Assembly (NCBI RefSeq): GCF_032854445.1
Contig: NC_088295.1
Span: forward strand, 60,863,249-60,927,248
DNA: 64,000 bases
DNA from: Liolophura sinensis
Lineage: Eukaryota; Mollusca; Polyplacophora; Chitonida; Chitonidae
Reading direction: 5' to 3'
The notes under the pieces are model-generated. The model made no database searches and was not told the origin of the DNA. It saw nothing but the letters and a program-made list of their open reading frames with translations. The position numbers were made by a program, and so were the translations under genes. Every line of letters starts with the position of its first letter. Position 1 is the stretch's first letter. Of the stretch, positions 12,976 to 25,131 are shown one piece after another.

Positions 12976-14379
12976 GTAATAGCAAATGTGTGGTGTGACA
13001 TTAGTACATGTTCAAGAACATGTTACTGGAGTACAGAGCTTTCTACTTTTTTTTACATGTGCGTAAAAAAATATTTGTGAAATCCGGTATTCCCAGTAGG
13101 AAGAAAACAGTTCTTTGAGTGTCTGTAGGTCCCAGTATTTTACCACGACTGAGTTTGCGGCTCGATAATTTAAACGCTTTTTCCACCGTTTCCTCCAAAA
13201 CACCGCTCGAGAGATAAACAAGAACGATTTCTTTAAAATGAGATCACGGTGTAAGTAAATTGGTTGTGGCGAGATGGTCGTGGTGTTGCGTTTGTGGTTG
13301 GAAACGAAATTAGGGATGCAAGACTTTCCCAGTTACATAGGCTGAACAGATCCACAAAATGCTATCTAATCTCTATAAGGCCTTCGGTGAGTCAATACAA
13401 ACAACAGACTTGCTTCTACACAATATCAAACGATAAGCAAATCTACCGGCAGTAAGAGAAAATAATGAAGCCACTGCTTCAGTTTGTGTAGATAAGACCA
13501 ATGCGATTTTGTAATGGTCTAAGTCTGTATAACATAACTCCTACGTTCACAAGAAGATAAACATCACGTTAGTCTATACCCAAGGCGATCACGCTAAGAG
13601 TGTGTATAATAGATGAGACAATGAGGGAAGTTCTCCAGTCAAGCTCTCTGGGATCGTAATAAAGTACATCAAAACCCTGGTTTCAGCCGGTAACATTTTA
13701 CACATTTCGTCTATGAGCGATTATTCGGTGTGTCTCTTTAGAATCGATGTACATTATTTACCTCGACCTGGTCATGTACGTGTTGGTGGAACTTTACGGA
13801 AGCCTGGTACTTGTCACAGAAGGGTGTTTCCAAGAAATCCTTCTCCGGCATAAAGCCTGTCTAGTCCTAAAGGCAAAGTTAGTGTTGCAAATGGTAAAGG
13901 CAAACTGTAGCCGCTTTTATATATAGGGCGTAAATCCTGCGTCAAACATCACACTGGCGACGCATCTCACTACAGCATGTATCATCGTGACAGTTATGCT
14001 TGACCTATCTTACATCCTTTTAATAAAATGGATTCCATCACCAGAAGATATTCCACACACCCTGGAATTAACTAGACAACCGAATGTGGTGGTTAGGAGT
14101 AGTTACTTATTTCACACCAAATCTCAACCCTGGGCCTCGTTCGCATTTGTGTAAACGTCCACCACATTGCACAACTCTCGCGTTATGACACAGATGCACT
14201 ATGTATTTAAAACACGTGAGCCTTGCTTTTTAAAACTGTCATTATTTCGTTGCTCAAAATAAGTCATTTTTTTATGAAGAATTCCGCTTCTGATGTTACG
14301 TAGACGTGACTAGATTACCTGTTGGATTAAGTTAGGTAAGCCTATTACTATAAAAACTACATACAGTAAACACTACGTA

Positions 14380-14575
14380 CAGTAAAGCAGCGACAACAGT
14401 GTTATAGTTGATAAATATAACTATAAACTGGTCACTCATAACTGATGAATCCTGACCTCTTGTCAATTTAGCTCAGTCGGGGTTTTATTTCTAAATGTTC
14501 ATGTAAATGTTAAAACAGTAACTTATACATCCCTAGCAACTGTGTGGATTCAATTCCGTTAGCATGAAATAAAAA
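14380..14575 (+). repeat. Rep-D dispersed repeat, copy 2
   Basis: Carries the family landmarks in order: gcagcgacaacagtgttata, ctggtcactcataac, cttgtcaatttagctcagtc, ttcatgtaaatgttaaaaca, and ttatacatccctagca. Confidence 0.75.
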
Positions 14576-14954
14576 TACGGTGTAAATTTGTTTCCTCCCT
14601 TACAGTATGAATCTATCATATTAAAAAAAATGCCTGGATTGAATGCAATTCCGGTATTAATGGCCAGTCTGCGCTTCCTTACAACGTTAAAAGGCAACGT
14701 TCTCTCTGAGTCGTCAGACGAAGCCTTCTGTGCAATTAGATACGGCATCGGATTGAAATGTTATATTCTCCTAAAAACATTCCCCCAATGGCTAACTACA
14801 GCCAGCAGGAAGGTTGTGAGAGGGTTCAGCATATGTGTCTCAAGGCGAAATGGGTCTCGTTCGCTTAACAACATGCGTGACGAAGCCCATCACAAGTAGA
14901 CTGCAAAAAAGACTCCATTCATCAAGTGTAAACCCCTGTGATTGTCTTTGCCAG

Positions 14955-15307
14955 AAGAGAATGGCACAGGGAGCAAAAAGTGATAATGGCACAACTGGAT
15001 GGTGTAAAAACACTACTGTCTACATGTATGTAGGCTACGCTGACATAAACCGGTGTCACTTGAGAGAGCCAACCGTCCAAATCGCCATAGCCACAATGTG
15101 AGTAGATTTGCTCTGTGTTTAACATCGATAAGTTATTCATTTATCAATTGCAGATGTTCATCCCAAGAGGCTGCCGAATTCAGTTACAACATGGATATAT
15201 CACTCGCTGAGAACGATGAAAAATCCCGTATTCCTATTCTTAGGCTACGAAAACAGGAAGATGTAAACATAATCCTGGCAGATGACACAAACATGTCAAT
15301 AGATTAA
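14955..15307 (+). CDS. Possible last two exons of an unrecognised plus-strand gene
   Basis: Seen: a pyrimidine-rich acceptor (ttgtctttgccag, ending 14954) opens an exon 14955-15097 with no stop, closed by a strong donor (GTGAGT at 15098). After a 56-bp intron, the acceptor ttatcaattgcag (ending 15153) opens 15154-15307, which keeps the joined frame to a TAA at 15305-15307. The predicted tail is polar and acidic (…SLAENDEKSRIPIL…LADDTNMSID). One N-glycosylation-like sequon (KNTTV) lies in the first exon. I recognise no domain. Upstream exons and a poly(A) signal were not found. The segment lies inside what would be intron 1 of the minus-strand candidate gene starting at 15505. It could be a coincidence of open frames; RNA evidence is needed to decide. 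Confidence 0.25.
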
Positions 15308-15453
15308 AATTATGTGGCGATTAAAACGAAATTAGCAGCAGGTATGCCGTCTATGTGCATTGATTTTGAGTTCAAATATATTGCAAATCATCAACATAAA
15401 GATTTTATAAAAATGTCAGAATGCTTGAAATAAGACAACAAACATATACTTAC

Positions 15454-15505
15454 CACATGCGACAATCACAAGGCAAATGCCTGGATGACAACATTTAGTG
15501 GTCAT
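15454..15505 (-). CDS. Candidate first coding exon (hydrophobic N-terminus), locus Q
   Basis: The minus-strand ATG at 15505-15503 opens MTTKCCHPGICLVIVAC, a short hydrophobic stretch like a signal peptide or anchor, and runs into a near-consensus donor (G|GTAAGT, intron from 15453). The exon has 52 coding nt and ends in phase 1. The case is strengthened by locus P at 31548, which has the same design: ATGAC start, short hydrophobic N-terminus, phase-1 GTAAG donor, and the same conserved block about 350 bp upstream. In both loci an upstream open frame in another register ends at the TGA overlapping the ATG (ATGA). Downstream exons (lower coordinates) could not be identified, so the product is unknown. 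Secretion is inferred from hydrophobicity only. Confidence 0.4.
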
Positions 15506-15848
15506 AGTGAGGGTTGCGTGGATGCCCTGGTCCGGTGGCAGCAGTCAAGAGTAGCCTGTCGCAACGAAGCAGTCGTGGATCGAATAACGCACCGGAACTC
15601 GCGAGTGTCTGAGACTATTTGACGGCCCCCGGCAGTAAGAGGGCCTTGCTCTGGGGCTGTGACCAACCACGTGTTGTTATCTGCTGTAATGGTCGCTGTC
15701 AAGTGAACGCACGCAATCCCACTATGAGCAGCGGTAATCCAAAGCCAGTCCAATGACTGTATAAGCAGCTTGTCTCAGCCAGTTACTCTTCTTTACCTCC
15801 CCAATTCTGCCTTCCGTAAGTAATTCAGCCAACTGAAAGCGTGTTCTT

Positions 15849-15920
15849 TCTGATTATTGCTTTTTTTGCTTTCTCGCTTTCGTTTTCCCATCGGAACTGA
15901 TTATGTTCTCGCTTTCAGAT
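15849..15920 (-). promoter_or_regulatory. Conserved upstream block of locus Q
   Basis: On the minus strand this reads gaaagcgagaacataatcag, ttccgatggg, then gcaaaaaaagcaataatcag. It matches 31905-31970 over about 65 bp at roughly 80% by eye. Its near edge is 344 bp upstream of the locus Q ATG, against 357 bp at locus P. Conserved spacing suggests a promoter-proximal or 5'UTR element kept after gene duplication. No clear TATA box is seen in it. Confidence 0.5.
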
Positions 15921-15924
15921 TAGC

Positions 15925-17925
15925 ACAACACGCATGGAGTCCGAAGCAGATCAACTGGGCAACGAAGCCGAATTACATTGGCAAGTTGAGCCGGCTCTCA
16001 ACCTGATTTATCTTCCTTAGCTAGCCTTTGACAGTGGCAGGGCATTACTGAGTGTTCTCCACAACCCGGCTTACTGAATATCATATAAGTAGATTTCTGA
16101 CGGCAGTGGACTCATCCGATGTTTTGATCAAAGAGGTTAGACCCAGAAGCCTAGAGATAGACAAAGGTTACAATGGTCGGCCGTTTCAGCTTACACGCCA
16201 ATTGGCTCCAACAGTGGAAAAGGTAATAACCCACTGTTTAGTGCTTCCCCAAACCTTCATGACGACAACCCACCGTTATGGCTTCAGTAATAAACGGACA
16301 AAGTATCAGTTCATGTATACGCTAGAGCACCAACAGGGGATAAGGGACGCTGACAAGCTTGTTACAAGCTTAGTTAAACAATTTCCATTGTTCAGCGTTC
16401 AAACTCCTGTACTATGTACCAAGGCCATTGCTCAAGAAGATATCGGGCTTAGAGGAAAATTAAATATTTGCAAGAGATGCATGATGTACACATAAGGACA
16501 TCAACATGCCAGTTCCTGTGACAATACTTACAATATATATAAAACCTATATATACGACATTAATTAATGTTCTTTGATGTATGCCATCATTTGCAGGAGT
16601 CCCTATGACAATAAGAAAATATAACAAGGTGTTAAATATATTTACAAAAAAAACAAAGCCATAGGTTTGCATTATAAACTTTGTCGGGTAACAATATAAG
16701 AGGTAGAAACTATAGTGAACGCAGCAGTAGGACGTTAGCAATTTATGTCCGAAAGGCAATAGTAATGAAACGACATTGTTATACCGAAAACTACTATTAC
16801 CAGATGAAATCACTCAGTGTTAATGAGCCAAAGTTTCTATGTTTTCGATGAGAGGGAACTCTTAGGTGTTTCTGTTTAGTTAGGTTTGTATATACGTTTT
16901 CAAGAGCTTGAGCTCTCTTGATTACCCAAGATTTTACACTTAAAGAAGGAAAATCCAGTGTGCAGAATATGTGCTCCCTATATATAAGCAGAGTTAAGAT
17001 GCAGTTCTTGTTACACATCGCAAAAACGACGTGGGAATGGATATCTTCAGTAGTGATAAACATGGGACTCTTCGAAATAATTCTTTTCCGGTGTATCAGT
17101 CGTTGAAAATTCGTTTTTGTTGGAAAAACGTAAATCATCGCCATTGACAATACAATGAATAAAATGTGAGAAAACTAGACCAGAATCAAGTCTGAAAGGA
17201 TGATTTATCCAAGAGTTGAGCGTTCGAGTCACATTTATATTCACTTTGTTAAAAGGTTTTGATATATGTGTCTGAGCAATAACGAATTGAGTTTTTCGAA
17301 ACAACGTGGCCGGTATAATTCGCATGGAAGGCTGGCAATAGTTGGGCTTCGGAGGAAGTAGTTAAGCCATCAGCCTATATGAAAGTCAGCAGATAACTTA
17401 ATAAAAACTGGATTCAAGCTAGTCCCGGTAAAAACCTAATAAGCAGTCATATGGTCTTTTTGTTTTCATATCGATCGCAAATTGTGAGAGCTGTCCGAAG
17501 ATTGGATTATTGTTTTTGGCTATGATCATTAAACGTGTCAGCACGCCTGATAAGTATCAGCTTGTGTTTTGCTGACTTTCCCCACAAAATGGTGGCTAAT
17601 CTAAAGAAAACAGCAACCTCGATGTCCACGCTTATTACATGGACGTGTGGTTGCCAAGATTTGCCTCGGCTGTACCCTCATAACTTACATCAATGGTTTC
17701 TCTTTTAGACGATCGTGGACAAATGCTTCCCATTGCTCCTAACAGGAATAACACCGCACAAAGCCTCAAGGGCTAGCTGTGTACACTGTGTTATATATGT
17801 GTATGATAAGATGAATGCAGATACGAGCCCATTAATAGTTTTGTGGGGTAAGGCGTATAAATGCCGTAATTCTGAAGTAACGAAGGATATAAGTTTGCTT
17901 CATTATTTGTTTGATACATTCATAA
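15925..17925. other. Non-coding stretch, no confident gene
   Basis: Contains a 147-codon open frame without an ATG at its start (16052-16495, plus) and two 117-codon AT-rich hydrophobic frames on the minus strand (16460-16813, 16797-17150). None has a recognisable motif, and the lengths fit chance for this window. Confidence 0.4.
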
Positions 17926-17928
17926 GTG

Positions 17929-18140
17929 CCTAAATGGTAACGATTGAAAATAATTCATTGTTACTAAAGTCCACAACGGAGGACCTAGGATTACTGCATT
18001 ACTTTACACATTTATACAGGTACGTAACCAAATGGTAAATACTAACAATAATTCATCGTTACAAAAGTCAGCAATGGAGGACCTAGGTTAACTGCTTTGC
18101 TTTACACATCCATACATGTACGTAACCAAATGGTAAATAT
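17929..18140. repeat. 98-bp tandem duplication (2 units plus start of a third)
   Basis: The string aaatggtaa recurs at 17932, 18030 and 18128, exactly 98 bp apart. Between these points the units align throughout (aataattcatYgttac, aaagtc, ggaggacctagg, ctttacacat). The units differ at roughly a tenth of positions, so the duplication is not recent. Confidence 0.9.
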
Positions 18141-18144
18141 TGGT

Positions 18145-19205
18145 AAGTAAATAGTAGCAATCGAACAAGATATTTTAATTATAATTTCCGTAAATGTTCA
18201 TACCCTGTAATTATATGCTCAAGAATTTAGTAATGTAAATTTTGACCAACACGGCTCAAAGAATTCCAAGAGCGATTGACAATTCCTGTTCACTGCCAGA
18301 AATTGTCGACGTGATGTGGCGTTAACTGCGTGCCAAATTTGATGGCATTGAAATTGGAAGCGAACATTTCACTCACACTTGGAAGGTTATGGTCCTCATT
18401 AAGTGAGAGAAAATCCATTTGCCCCATCCCCTGGATTTAGACTGTGATGACAGGCCAAGATAGTGAAGCGTCGCTTGCGCAAACAGGAAAGCCTTTGTGG
18501 GTATGCTGAAGGAGGCTAATAAACTTCTACAGCGGCCCTGCTGAAAGATAAAGCATTGTCGTTCTGGAGCGAGTAGTCATCATTTGGAACCTTGGTCTGG
18601 AACCAATCTACGTCCGCGCCTGGTCCTAATCATGACATAGGCTAATATGGCAACCTTGGCAGTGGTTTCGATAACGATTTAACATTGGCTACCGCTGACC
18701 GTAGCCAAAGTTGAAGGGCTGTCATGAGCCCAAGATTTATTCAGGCAGGCTTTACATTAAGGTCCCGGGAATTTATGTCGACAGGCCACCCTTAAATTAT
18801 TCGCCATATATTCGATCGGTAAGTGATCTGGCGCCTGCTCGCACTTTGCCTCATTAATTTCTACTCATTTGTTCGTGGCACCATCGGAGAGAATTATGCT
18901 CTTTACTGTCTATTTGCTCTGTTTGCATGGTTAATTGTTCCTGTTTACCGAGGCTGTCGGTTACATTAGCTCCGGGGGGAGCGGATCGTTACAGAGGCCT
19001 GCTAATCCTGCGTAACAAACGTACACGTGTTTGCTTTTCTAGGTCTCAGTGCATCTCTAAGGGGGGAGAATATCCTATATTCCTCTTAATACATACATCG
19101 AGGATACAGTCCATTGAATGAAAGAGTTTGATACATATGTATGACGACGTTTCCCAGGGACTCCGGATTGCTTTCACAATCACATGATGTCGACTTATAA
19201 ACATA
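18145..19205. other. High-complexity non-coding block
   Basis: About 1 kb of mixed composition (notably 18270-18900) with no repeat similarity and no credible ORF. It resembles the kind of sequence often found to be conserved non-coding, but only comparison between species could show this. Confidence 0.25.
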
Positions 19206-19207
19206 AA

Positions 19208-19344
19208 AAGGTCTGCCAGCAACCTGCGGGTGGTGGTGGGTTTCCCACGGGCTGCTTGGTTTCCTCCCACCATAATGCTGACCGCCGTCGTATAAGTGAA
19301 ATATTCTTGAGTACGGTGTAAAACACCAATAAAATAAATAAATG
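19208..19344 (+). mobile_element. SINE-A copy, 5'-truncated
   Basis: Begins at ggtctgccagcaacctgcgg. The core follows (ccataatgctgaccgccgtc, gtataagtgaaatattcttg, agtacggtgtaaaacaccaa) with the (AAAT)n tail at the high end. Confidence 0.93.
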
Positions 19345-20779
19345 AATATATCCTAAAAACACGAATATGCACATGTATTCTGATTTGAAAAATCAAATGC
19401 ACAAAAAGCACCAAGAGCTAACGTGCATATATTTTTCACTTCATAAGGATGAGACTGTCTTTTGTAGCGAGTTTTCAAAACGAGATCCAATTTGCCTTCT
19501 GCCTTAAGCTATTGGCATGTCCATTCAGTTGAATAATATACGCCATAAACAATACGAAATATGCTAATGAAATATTGATGTGGAAACGGCGAGCAGTCGA
19601 AATAGGTTCTGGATATGTTGATGATATGTTGATGACCAGACCCGCAACTGTCCACAACAGTCCATATCTTCTTTTCTCGAAAGGTATATTATACGTATAG
19701 TGCATACTGTGGGATGGGGTTTGAGGAATTGTCCGCTCGAGAGAAGTGATATTCAACGAGGGCGAACCGCGAGTTGAATAGCACTTGTCAAGAGCTGACA
19801 ATTCCTCATATTCCATCCCACAGCATGCAACACATGTTTTATTATACCAATAAAACATTGTACCTTTTCAGGTTGTGTTTAAATCGTCGAATTTGTACGT
19901 TGATAACGGAGCTGTAACCGTAAACTGTTGTTTACGTTTCGATCAAGCGGACGTCGGAGAGATAACAAAGGTAGATAACTGCCGTACATTATCGTTGGGT
20001 ATTAGCACGGCATCGTTGGATACTGTCTCGTGAACGTGGGATATAACTTTGTGAGCATGACGTTGCATTTCTTGGGCGCACGATCGTTGTGCATCATGTT
20101 TTGAGGAATATCACGTGACCGTCTTAAGACCAATGGAAACGGAAAATAACCCTTTGAGGTATAATACTACTTAATATTTTTAACAGCTACACTGTAGTTT
20201 GGAATGAAAGCGGTCTCAACTCTCAAGATGAGAAATCCAAGCTGTGTTTCCAGTAATTCCTTCTATTAGGTTTGCCTTTGCAAGATGGCTGAATAAACCT
20301 AGATGGCAAGATAAATTAAGCTGTCTTCGGCTCTTAAAACACCAGCCGAAAATAATTCCACAAGACGTACCAAAGAGAAGACTTATACATACTTCGACAT
20401 AGGTATTATTCTGTTTTTATATAATGTTAAGAGTTTAAATATACATAAATTTCTTTCTTCCAACATTCTTGGAGAGTATTGTTTGGTAGAATGTACTTGT
20501 TAGGGCTGTGGAATTATAAATGTCATGATGTATCAAATCTGATATCAACCCCAATACCTGTGACAGAATGTCTGACGATATTGATTATAACCAGCCACGG
20601 TCTAGTAAAATGATTCCTTGCATGTATCACCTCATTATAGCTCACTGTAGAGCATCATTCTCAGTACGACTTGAGCATGCAATATGATACTCCAAATTAT
20701 GCATACGGTGTGTATGTGTAACATCCTACGCTGAAAGCAATTCTCCATTCGTTTCCTTTTCTCAAATTTCCCAGCGATG

Positions 20780-20900
20780 TTACAAGAGTTCGTTCGAGAA
20801 AAAGGCTTTGGTTCCAGATTGACCTACATATATGTACCGGTACCTAACGCAGTTCATTCCCATGCCGTGGATATCCGCGACTATATGTCATATTATATAC
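20780..20900 (+). repeat. Rep-F dispersed segment, copy 1
   Basis: Resembles 23045-23150 in the same orientation: acaagagttcgttcgagaaa versus acgagtgttcattctcgcaa, then a run ending gcagttcattcccatgccgt versus tagttcattcccatacagtt. The family is unknown; the first half has a tRNA B-box flavour. Confidence 0.4.
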
Positions 20901-21221
20901 AAGGTGATGTTCTTCATTTCGCCTTGGTTTCAGACTGGAAGCTTGATACTCCAGGGAAATATGAAGCGTAAAGGAAACAAGAGAACGCTGTAGTTGTGAC
21001 ATGTTAATAAAATATGGTGATCAGAGTGAAGAATGCTGTTATCGATCGGATGGATTTTTTTGTATGAAATACCATGAGAAATATAGGCCATCATTGGCAT
21101 GACGGACGGACACAACATCGAAACATGTATCTCCGGTAACAGTGCATTCAAAAATGCAGTAGCTCTAATGCTAGTAGGACATCAGAATACGCATATGCTC
21201 ATATACTCATATACTCAGTAA

Positions 21222-21410
21222 TGCAAGTAAAACCATGGCAGCGACGACAGTGTTAAAGCTGGCAAATGGTCACACGTAACCGTTAAAATACGGCCTCTTG
21301 TCAATTTAGGTTTGGGTTTCATTCTAACTGTTGATACAAAGGCTTAACAAGTAGCAAATTACACCACTCCTAATAGCATGGCTTTAGCAGAATTAGGGGA
21401 AAAAATGCAA
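21222..21410 (+). repeat. Rep-D dispersed repeat, copy 3
   Basis: The best-preserved family member by eye: ggcagcgacgacagtgttaa, gctggcaaatggtcacacgt, cttgtcaatttaggtttggg, aagtagcaaattacaccact, and ggctttagcagaattagggg. Confidence 0.8.
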
Positions 21411-21414
21411 TATG

Positions 21415-23020
21415 TTAATTGCAATATATAAGATGTCACGTCTAGAATCTCGTGCATCACGGTGATTGTTTAAACCTGCATTCAAAACCCGGTCGGTTTA
21501 GTGACAACTATATGTGAAAAGATATATGAGGGAAGATATAGATATAGGCGTCAAAGAGACAATCATACACCAACCATCAGCCATAATGAACGTTTAATTT
21601 AAAGCATCGCAATATCTATTCCCAAATAATGTTCAGCACAAACCACCTAAAAACTAAGAAAGTATACCCAGTGAGAAATTACAGGACAGGTTCGTGAAAA
21701 TAGAAGCGGTCAGTAGTTTTCGGTGATGACTGAAGGACGCAAGGAATGTTATATGCGCGTGAACTCAATCAGTATTCAATTCGTATACTGTGCTAGTTCT
21801 GAAGCTGTTGTCACATGTTTTAGACATAGGTTACAAGGACTGTACTCCAGGAAACATCAGCACACTGTTTCATCATCATTTTCATGTAACCAACTTAACC
21901 CTGCAAGAGTATTTGAGTTTCTAAGCATTCAGAATTTGTCAATGATCCACGTTTTAATTTTTACCAAAATAAAAATTCAGTAGTTTTATAATAAACATCG
22001 TTAATGTGTTTCTTTGTTACTAAAGATGCTCTGTTCTGACAATGTCCAGTGAAAGAGTTATATCTCAGCTCATGACAAATCTCTCCAAAAAAAACCATTG
22101 CCATTGCTTTCTTTTGCAGAAAGAGATTATTTATTCCTTACGTAGGAGTACTACACTTCACAGACGGCGGTAAGAGTTGTTGGTATTGAAGCCACGTGTT
22201 CAAGACAAATTTTAATTCTTTGCTAATTTAAGACAGAAGATTTGATTACCTGGTTGATTCTTTGATTGATTACTTGGTCATTAACAACATACTCATTAAT
22301 TTTTATGATAGCCACCACTTTTTTTGACCGGAGTGACCAGATAAACCACTGACATTTGGGAAGTTAATGACAAACATTCTTTGATCTATTCACCTGCATG
22401 TCACTCTGGAGGGGAACAAATGCATGGTATTTAATGACGTCACCGTCTAATGCTTATTGTCACCGATTCCCCTACGAACCGTCTGACCGGTGAAAATGTA
22501 GAAAATCTCTATCTAAGACCGGTATTAAAGCCACGCCTGATGTAACTCGTAATTAGCAGTTACACACCTTAATCACTAAACTACATCTAGACCTAGCTCA
22601 TCAGAAAATTTGAATATCACTGTAAACGTGTACTATAAAATCGTGTGGAGATCATCGATACACATGCTTTCATACGCATATTTTATCTTACATTGTAGCG
22701 GGGACGACGCTGTTTTATATCTAATAGCTTTACATACAGGCAGCGCCGAACATTGGGCGTACTAATTTTGTATTTATCAGATCTCAAAGAAGGGTCTGCT
22801 GTGTTAGAAATCGCGAAATAGGTCATAAAATAGAGCTATGTTCAGGAGGAAATGCCCCTGTATCTCATTCCTTGGTGAATTATAGCCGCAATAAAAGTGT
22901 TCAAGATATCTCTGTTCCAATGGTAAATCTTGAAATCGACATAGATTTGACAGACATATAGGACGGTCTGCATGTAAATCTACCCTCTGATGCGCTAAAC
23001 ATTTTAAGCCGTCCTGGTCG
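21415..23020. other. Non-coding stretch, no confident gene
   Basis: An 86-codon frame at 21723-21983 has no recognisable motif. Around 21634-21662 the string cagcacaaaccacctaaaaa is shared loosely with the sequence just after Rep-E copy 2 at 8954. Confidence 0.35.
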
Positions 23021-23044
23021 CCAGTACACGGTTTAGAATCCCGA

Positions 23045-23150
23045 CGATGTCACGAGTGTTCATTCTCGCAAAGGGCATAGGTATCACATGGGACTAAATA
23101 TATGCACCTGGCGCCCATGTAGTTCATTCCCATACAGTTATTGTGGTACA
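23045..23150 (+). repeat. Rep-F dispersed segment, copy 2
   Basis: Partner of 20780-20900. It is preceded by a tRNA-like string (gtcgccagtacacggtttag aatccc, near 23018-23042), which suggests a degraded tRNA-derived SINE. Confidence 0.4.
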
Positions 23151-23250
23151 CCGCATAAGATTACTCCGTATTCAAATGTCACATCGCTCAAATCCTGGCC
23201 TGAAACACAGCTACACCGGCCGAAAATCACTGTTCACTATGGTGTAATTC

Positions 23251-23517
23251 ATTTATTTGTTTATTTCATGGGCGTATTTCGCGGTACTCAAGAATATTTC
23301 ACTTATAAGATGTGACGACAAGCATTATGTTGGAGGAAAGCGGACAGAGTTCAGGGGAACACATGGCCACACGTAGTTTACTGGGATTCCTTTCCACGTA
23401 CAACCGAACAGGAAGCCAACATCAGCCTGACTTGAATTCACAGCGATCACATTGTTGACAGGCTACTGTGTCATTGCGCCTCGTTGGCACGCTAACCACG
23501 GGTCACGAAGATTCCCC
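23251..23517 (-). mobile_element. SINE-A copy, near full length, diverged
   Basis: Runs from the reversed tail (atttatttgtttattt), through ggtactcaagaatatttcac and gaagccaacatcagcctgac, then ttgaattcacagcg (B-box side), to gcacgctaaccacgggtcac at the tRNA-like head. Many substitutions mark it as old. Confidence 0.88.
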
Positions 23518-23519
23518 TT

Positions 23520-25025
23520 AACTGCTAAACACACAATTTTGCGTTACATTATCCAGTAAAAGTTACGTCTATCATGCGATTTCCTAAAGTCTTATTCACA
23601 GAAACGCTTGTTCTCATACCGGAACAAACATCCATAGAGGGAAGCCATGGCTTAGTTCTTCCATTCCCAACACTCCCTGTATTACGTAACATGTTTAATA
23701 TTTAGTTTTGGCATGTTTATGTTGTGCCTTTACATTCATTACTTGGTTTGGGTTCGTGTGTTTCTGAATAGCTTTCTATCTGTCCTCAAATTCAATATCT
23801 CCATCGGCAGTAGTCATGATGCTGCATGCGGCCCACAAAAAACTATTCAGTCCAACAGCATGTTGTAGGATAAAAATAATATCTGTTGTTCTACAGTTTA
23901 CTTTCCCATTGTGCCGTGTATCCTTTAAGAAGAGCTTTTGTTGGGCAAAGTATTAACAGTGGAGTTGGTCAGTTGTTGATGAAAAAGTAAATAATGCTTG
24001 CATAAACATGTTAAAGGAGAAATACCCCGGTTATCTTTCAAAGGAACGTTCAAACATAGTTGCTACTTATATTTCATCTTCACGTTTTTGTTATCCAGGT
24101 TGCAGATATAACTTAAAAACACAAAACGCGCGACAGGGTTGTTGACAAGGGCATGCCGTGATGTAAAACGCATCCAAGAAATTCTAATGGTTTTTGTTCA
24201 TATTAATCGCCGATTCGATTTCGTTAATTTTAAAACGCATTTTTCAGCAGAATGGTAAAACATTGTAAGGTTGTGGAAAAAAACACAGACACTTTTCCAA
24301 CACCAATATTTTCTTTCCTTGTTTTTAAGAGCAAAGCATTATGCGTACTAAACACCATAGATGTAGCTTTTCGCAAATAATGACTAAAGGTAATTGCTTT
24401 GCGTCTACACGTTTTCCCCACTTAGCACTTTATAATGACACGGAAAAACAGTGATTGCATGGTAGCGTTGAATGAAGTGGTCCATTATATTATGGGCTGT
24501 TTCCGCAAACACTTATTATTTACTCCTGGTCAGATGATTGTTTTCATGCATCGGACATCAAATTGCTTCATTTACACACTGAAAGGGACCTGTATCATAA
24601 TCTGTTCTCGTTTGTATGTGCACTAAATGTGATAATGTGCTTCTGTAACAAATCGCAGTAATCACTGTGTGTTTTAGGTCTAATCCTGTAGCTTTAATAG
24701 GGAAAAGGTGAATGGCATGTCACCGCATTGCTAGTTTCAGGTTACAGGTTCATATTGCGAATATCCGTGTTGATTTGACATACTAGGTTAAATGGCCATC
24801 TGGCATAAAGGCGCAAAATGTGACACACGCATGTGCAGTCAGCTACTTATACCTTTTTGACCTTTTTTTCCACCCAAAATATCTAATCGCCGGTGGCAAA
24901 TGACAATCTAGTATAATAGCTCAATATGTACCATATAAATGTAAATAAGAAAGACTTACAGTTTATACGATGAGAACATATGCGAGTCATTACATGAAGA
25001 ACATTAACTTAAATCACAAAATGTT
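23520..25025. other. Non-coding stretch, no confident gene
   Basis: AT-rich. Short ORFs near 24230-24626 on both strands carry no recognisable domain. No repeat with another copy in the window was noticed. Confidence 0.4.
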
Positions 25026-25028
25026 TCC

Positions 25029-25131
25029 AGCGGGTTTCCCGCTTCTTCCTCTCACCAGAATGGTAGTCGCAGTCGTGTGAATGAAATATTTTGCAGCACG
25101 GCGTAAAAACACCAGTTAAATAAATAAATAT
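25029..25131 (+). mobile_element. SINE-A 3' fragment, strongly diverged
   Basis: Recognisable by agcgggtttcccgc, cagtcgtgtgaatgaaatat and gcacggcgtaaaaacaccag, followed by an (AAAT)n tail. Confidence 0.8.

Noticed and set aside
16052-16495. 147-codon plus-strand ORF
   Set aside because: Opens with a non-ATG codon, no recognisable domain, and no splice or promoter context.
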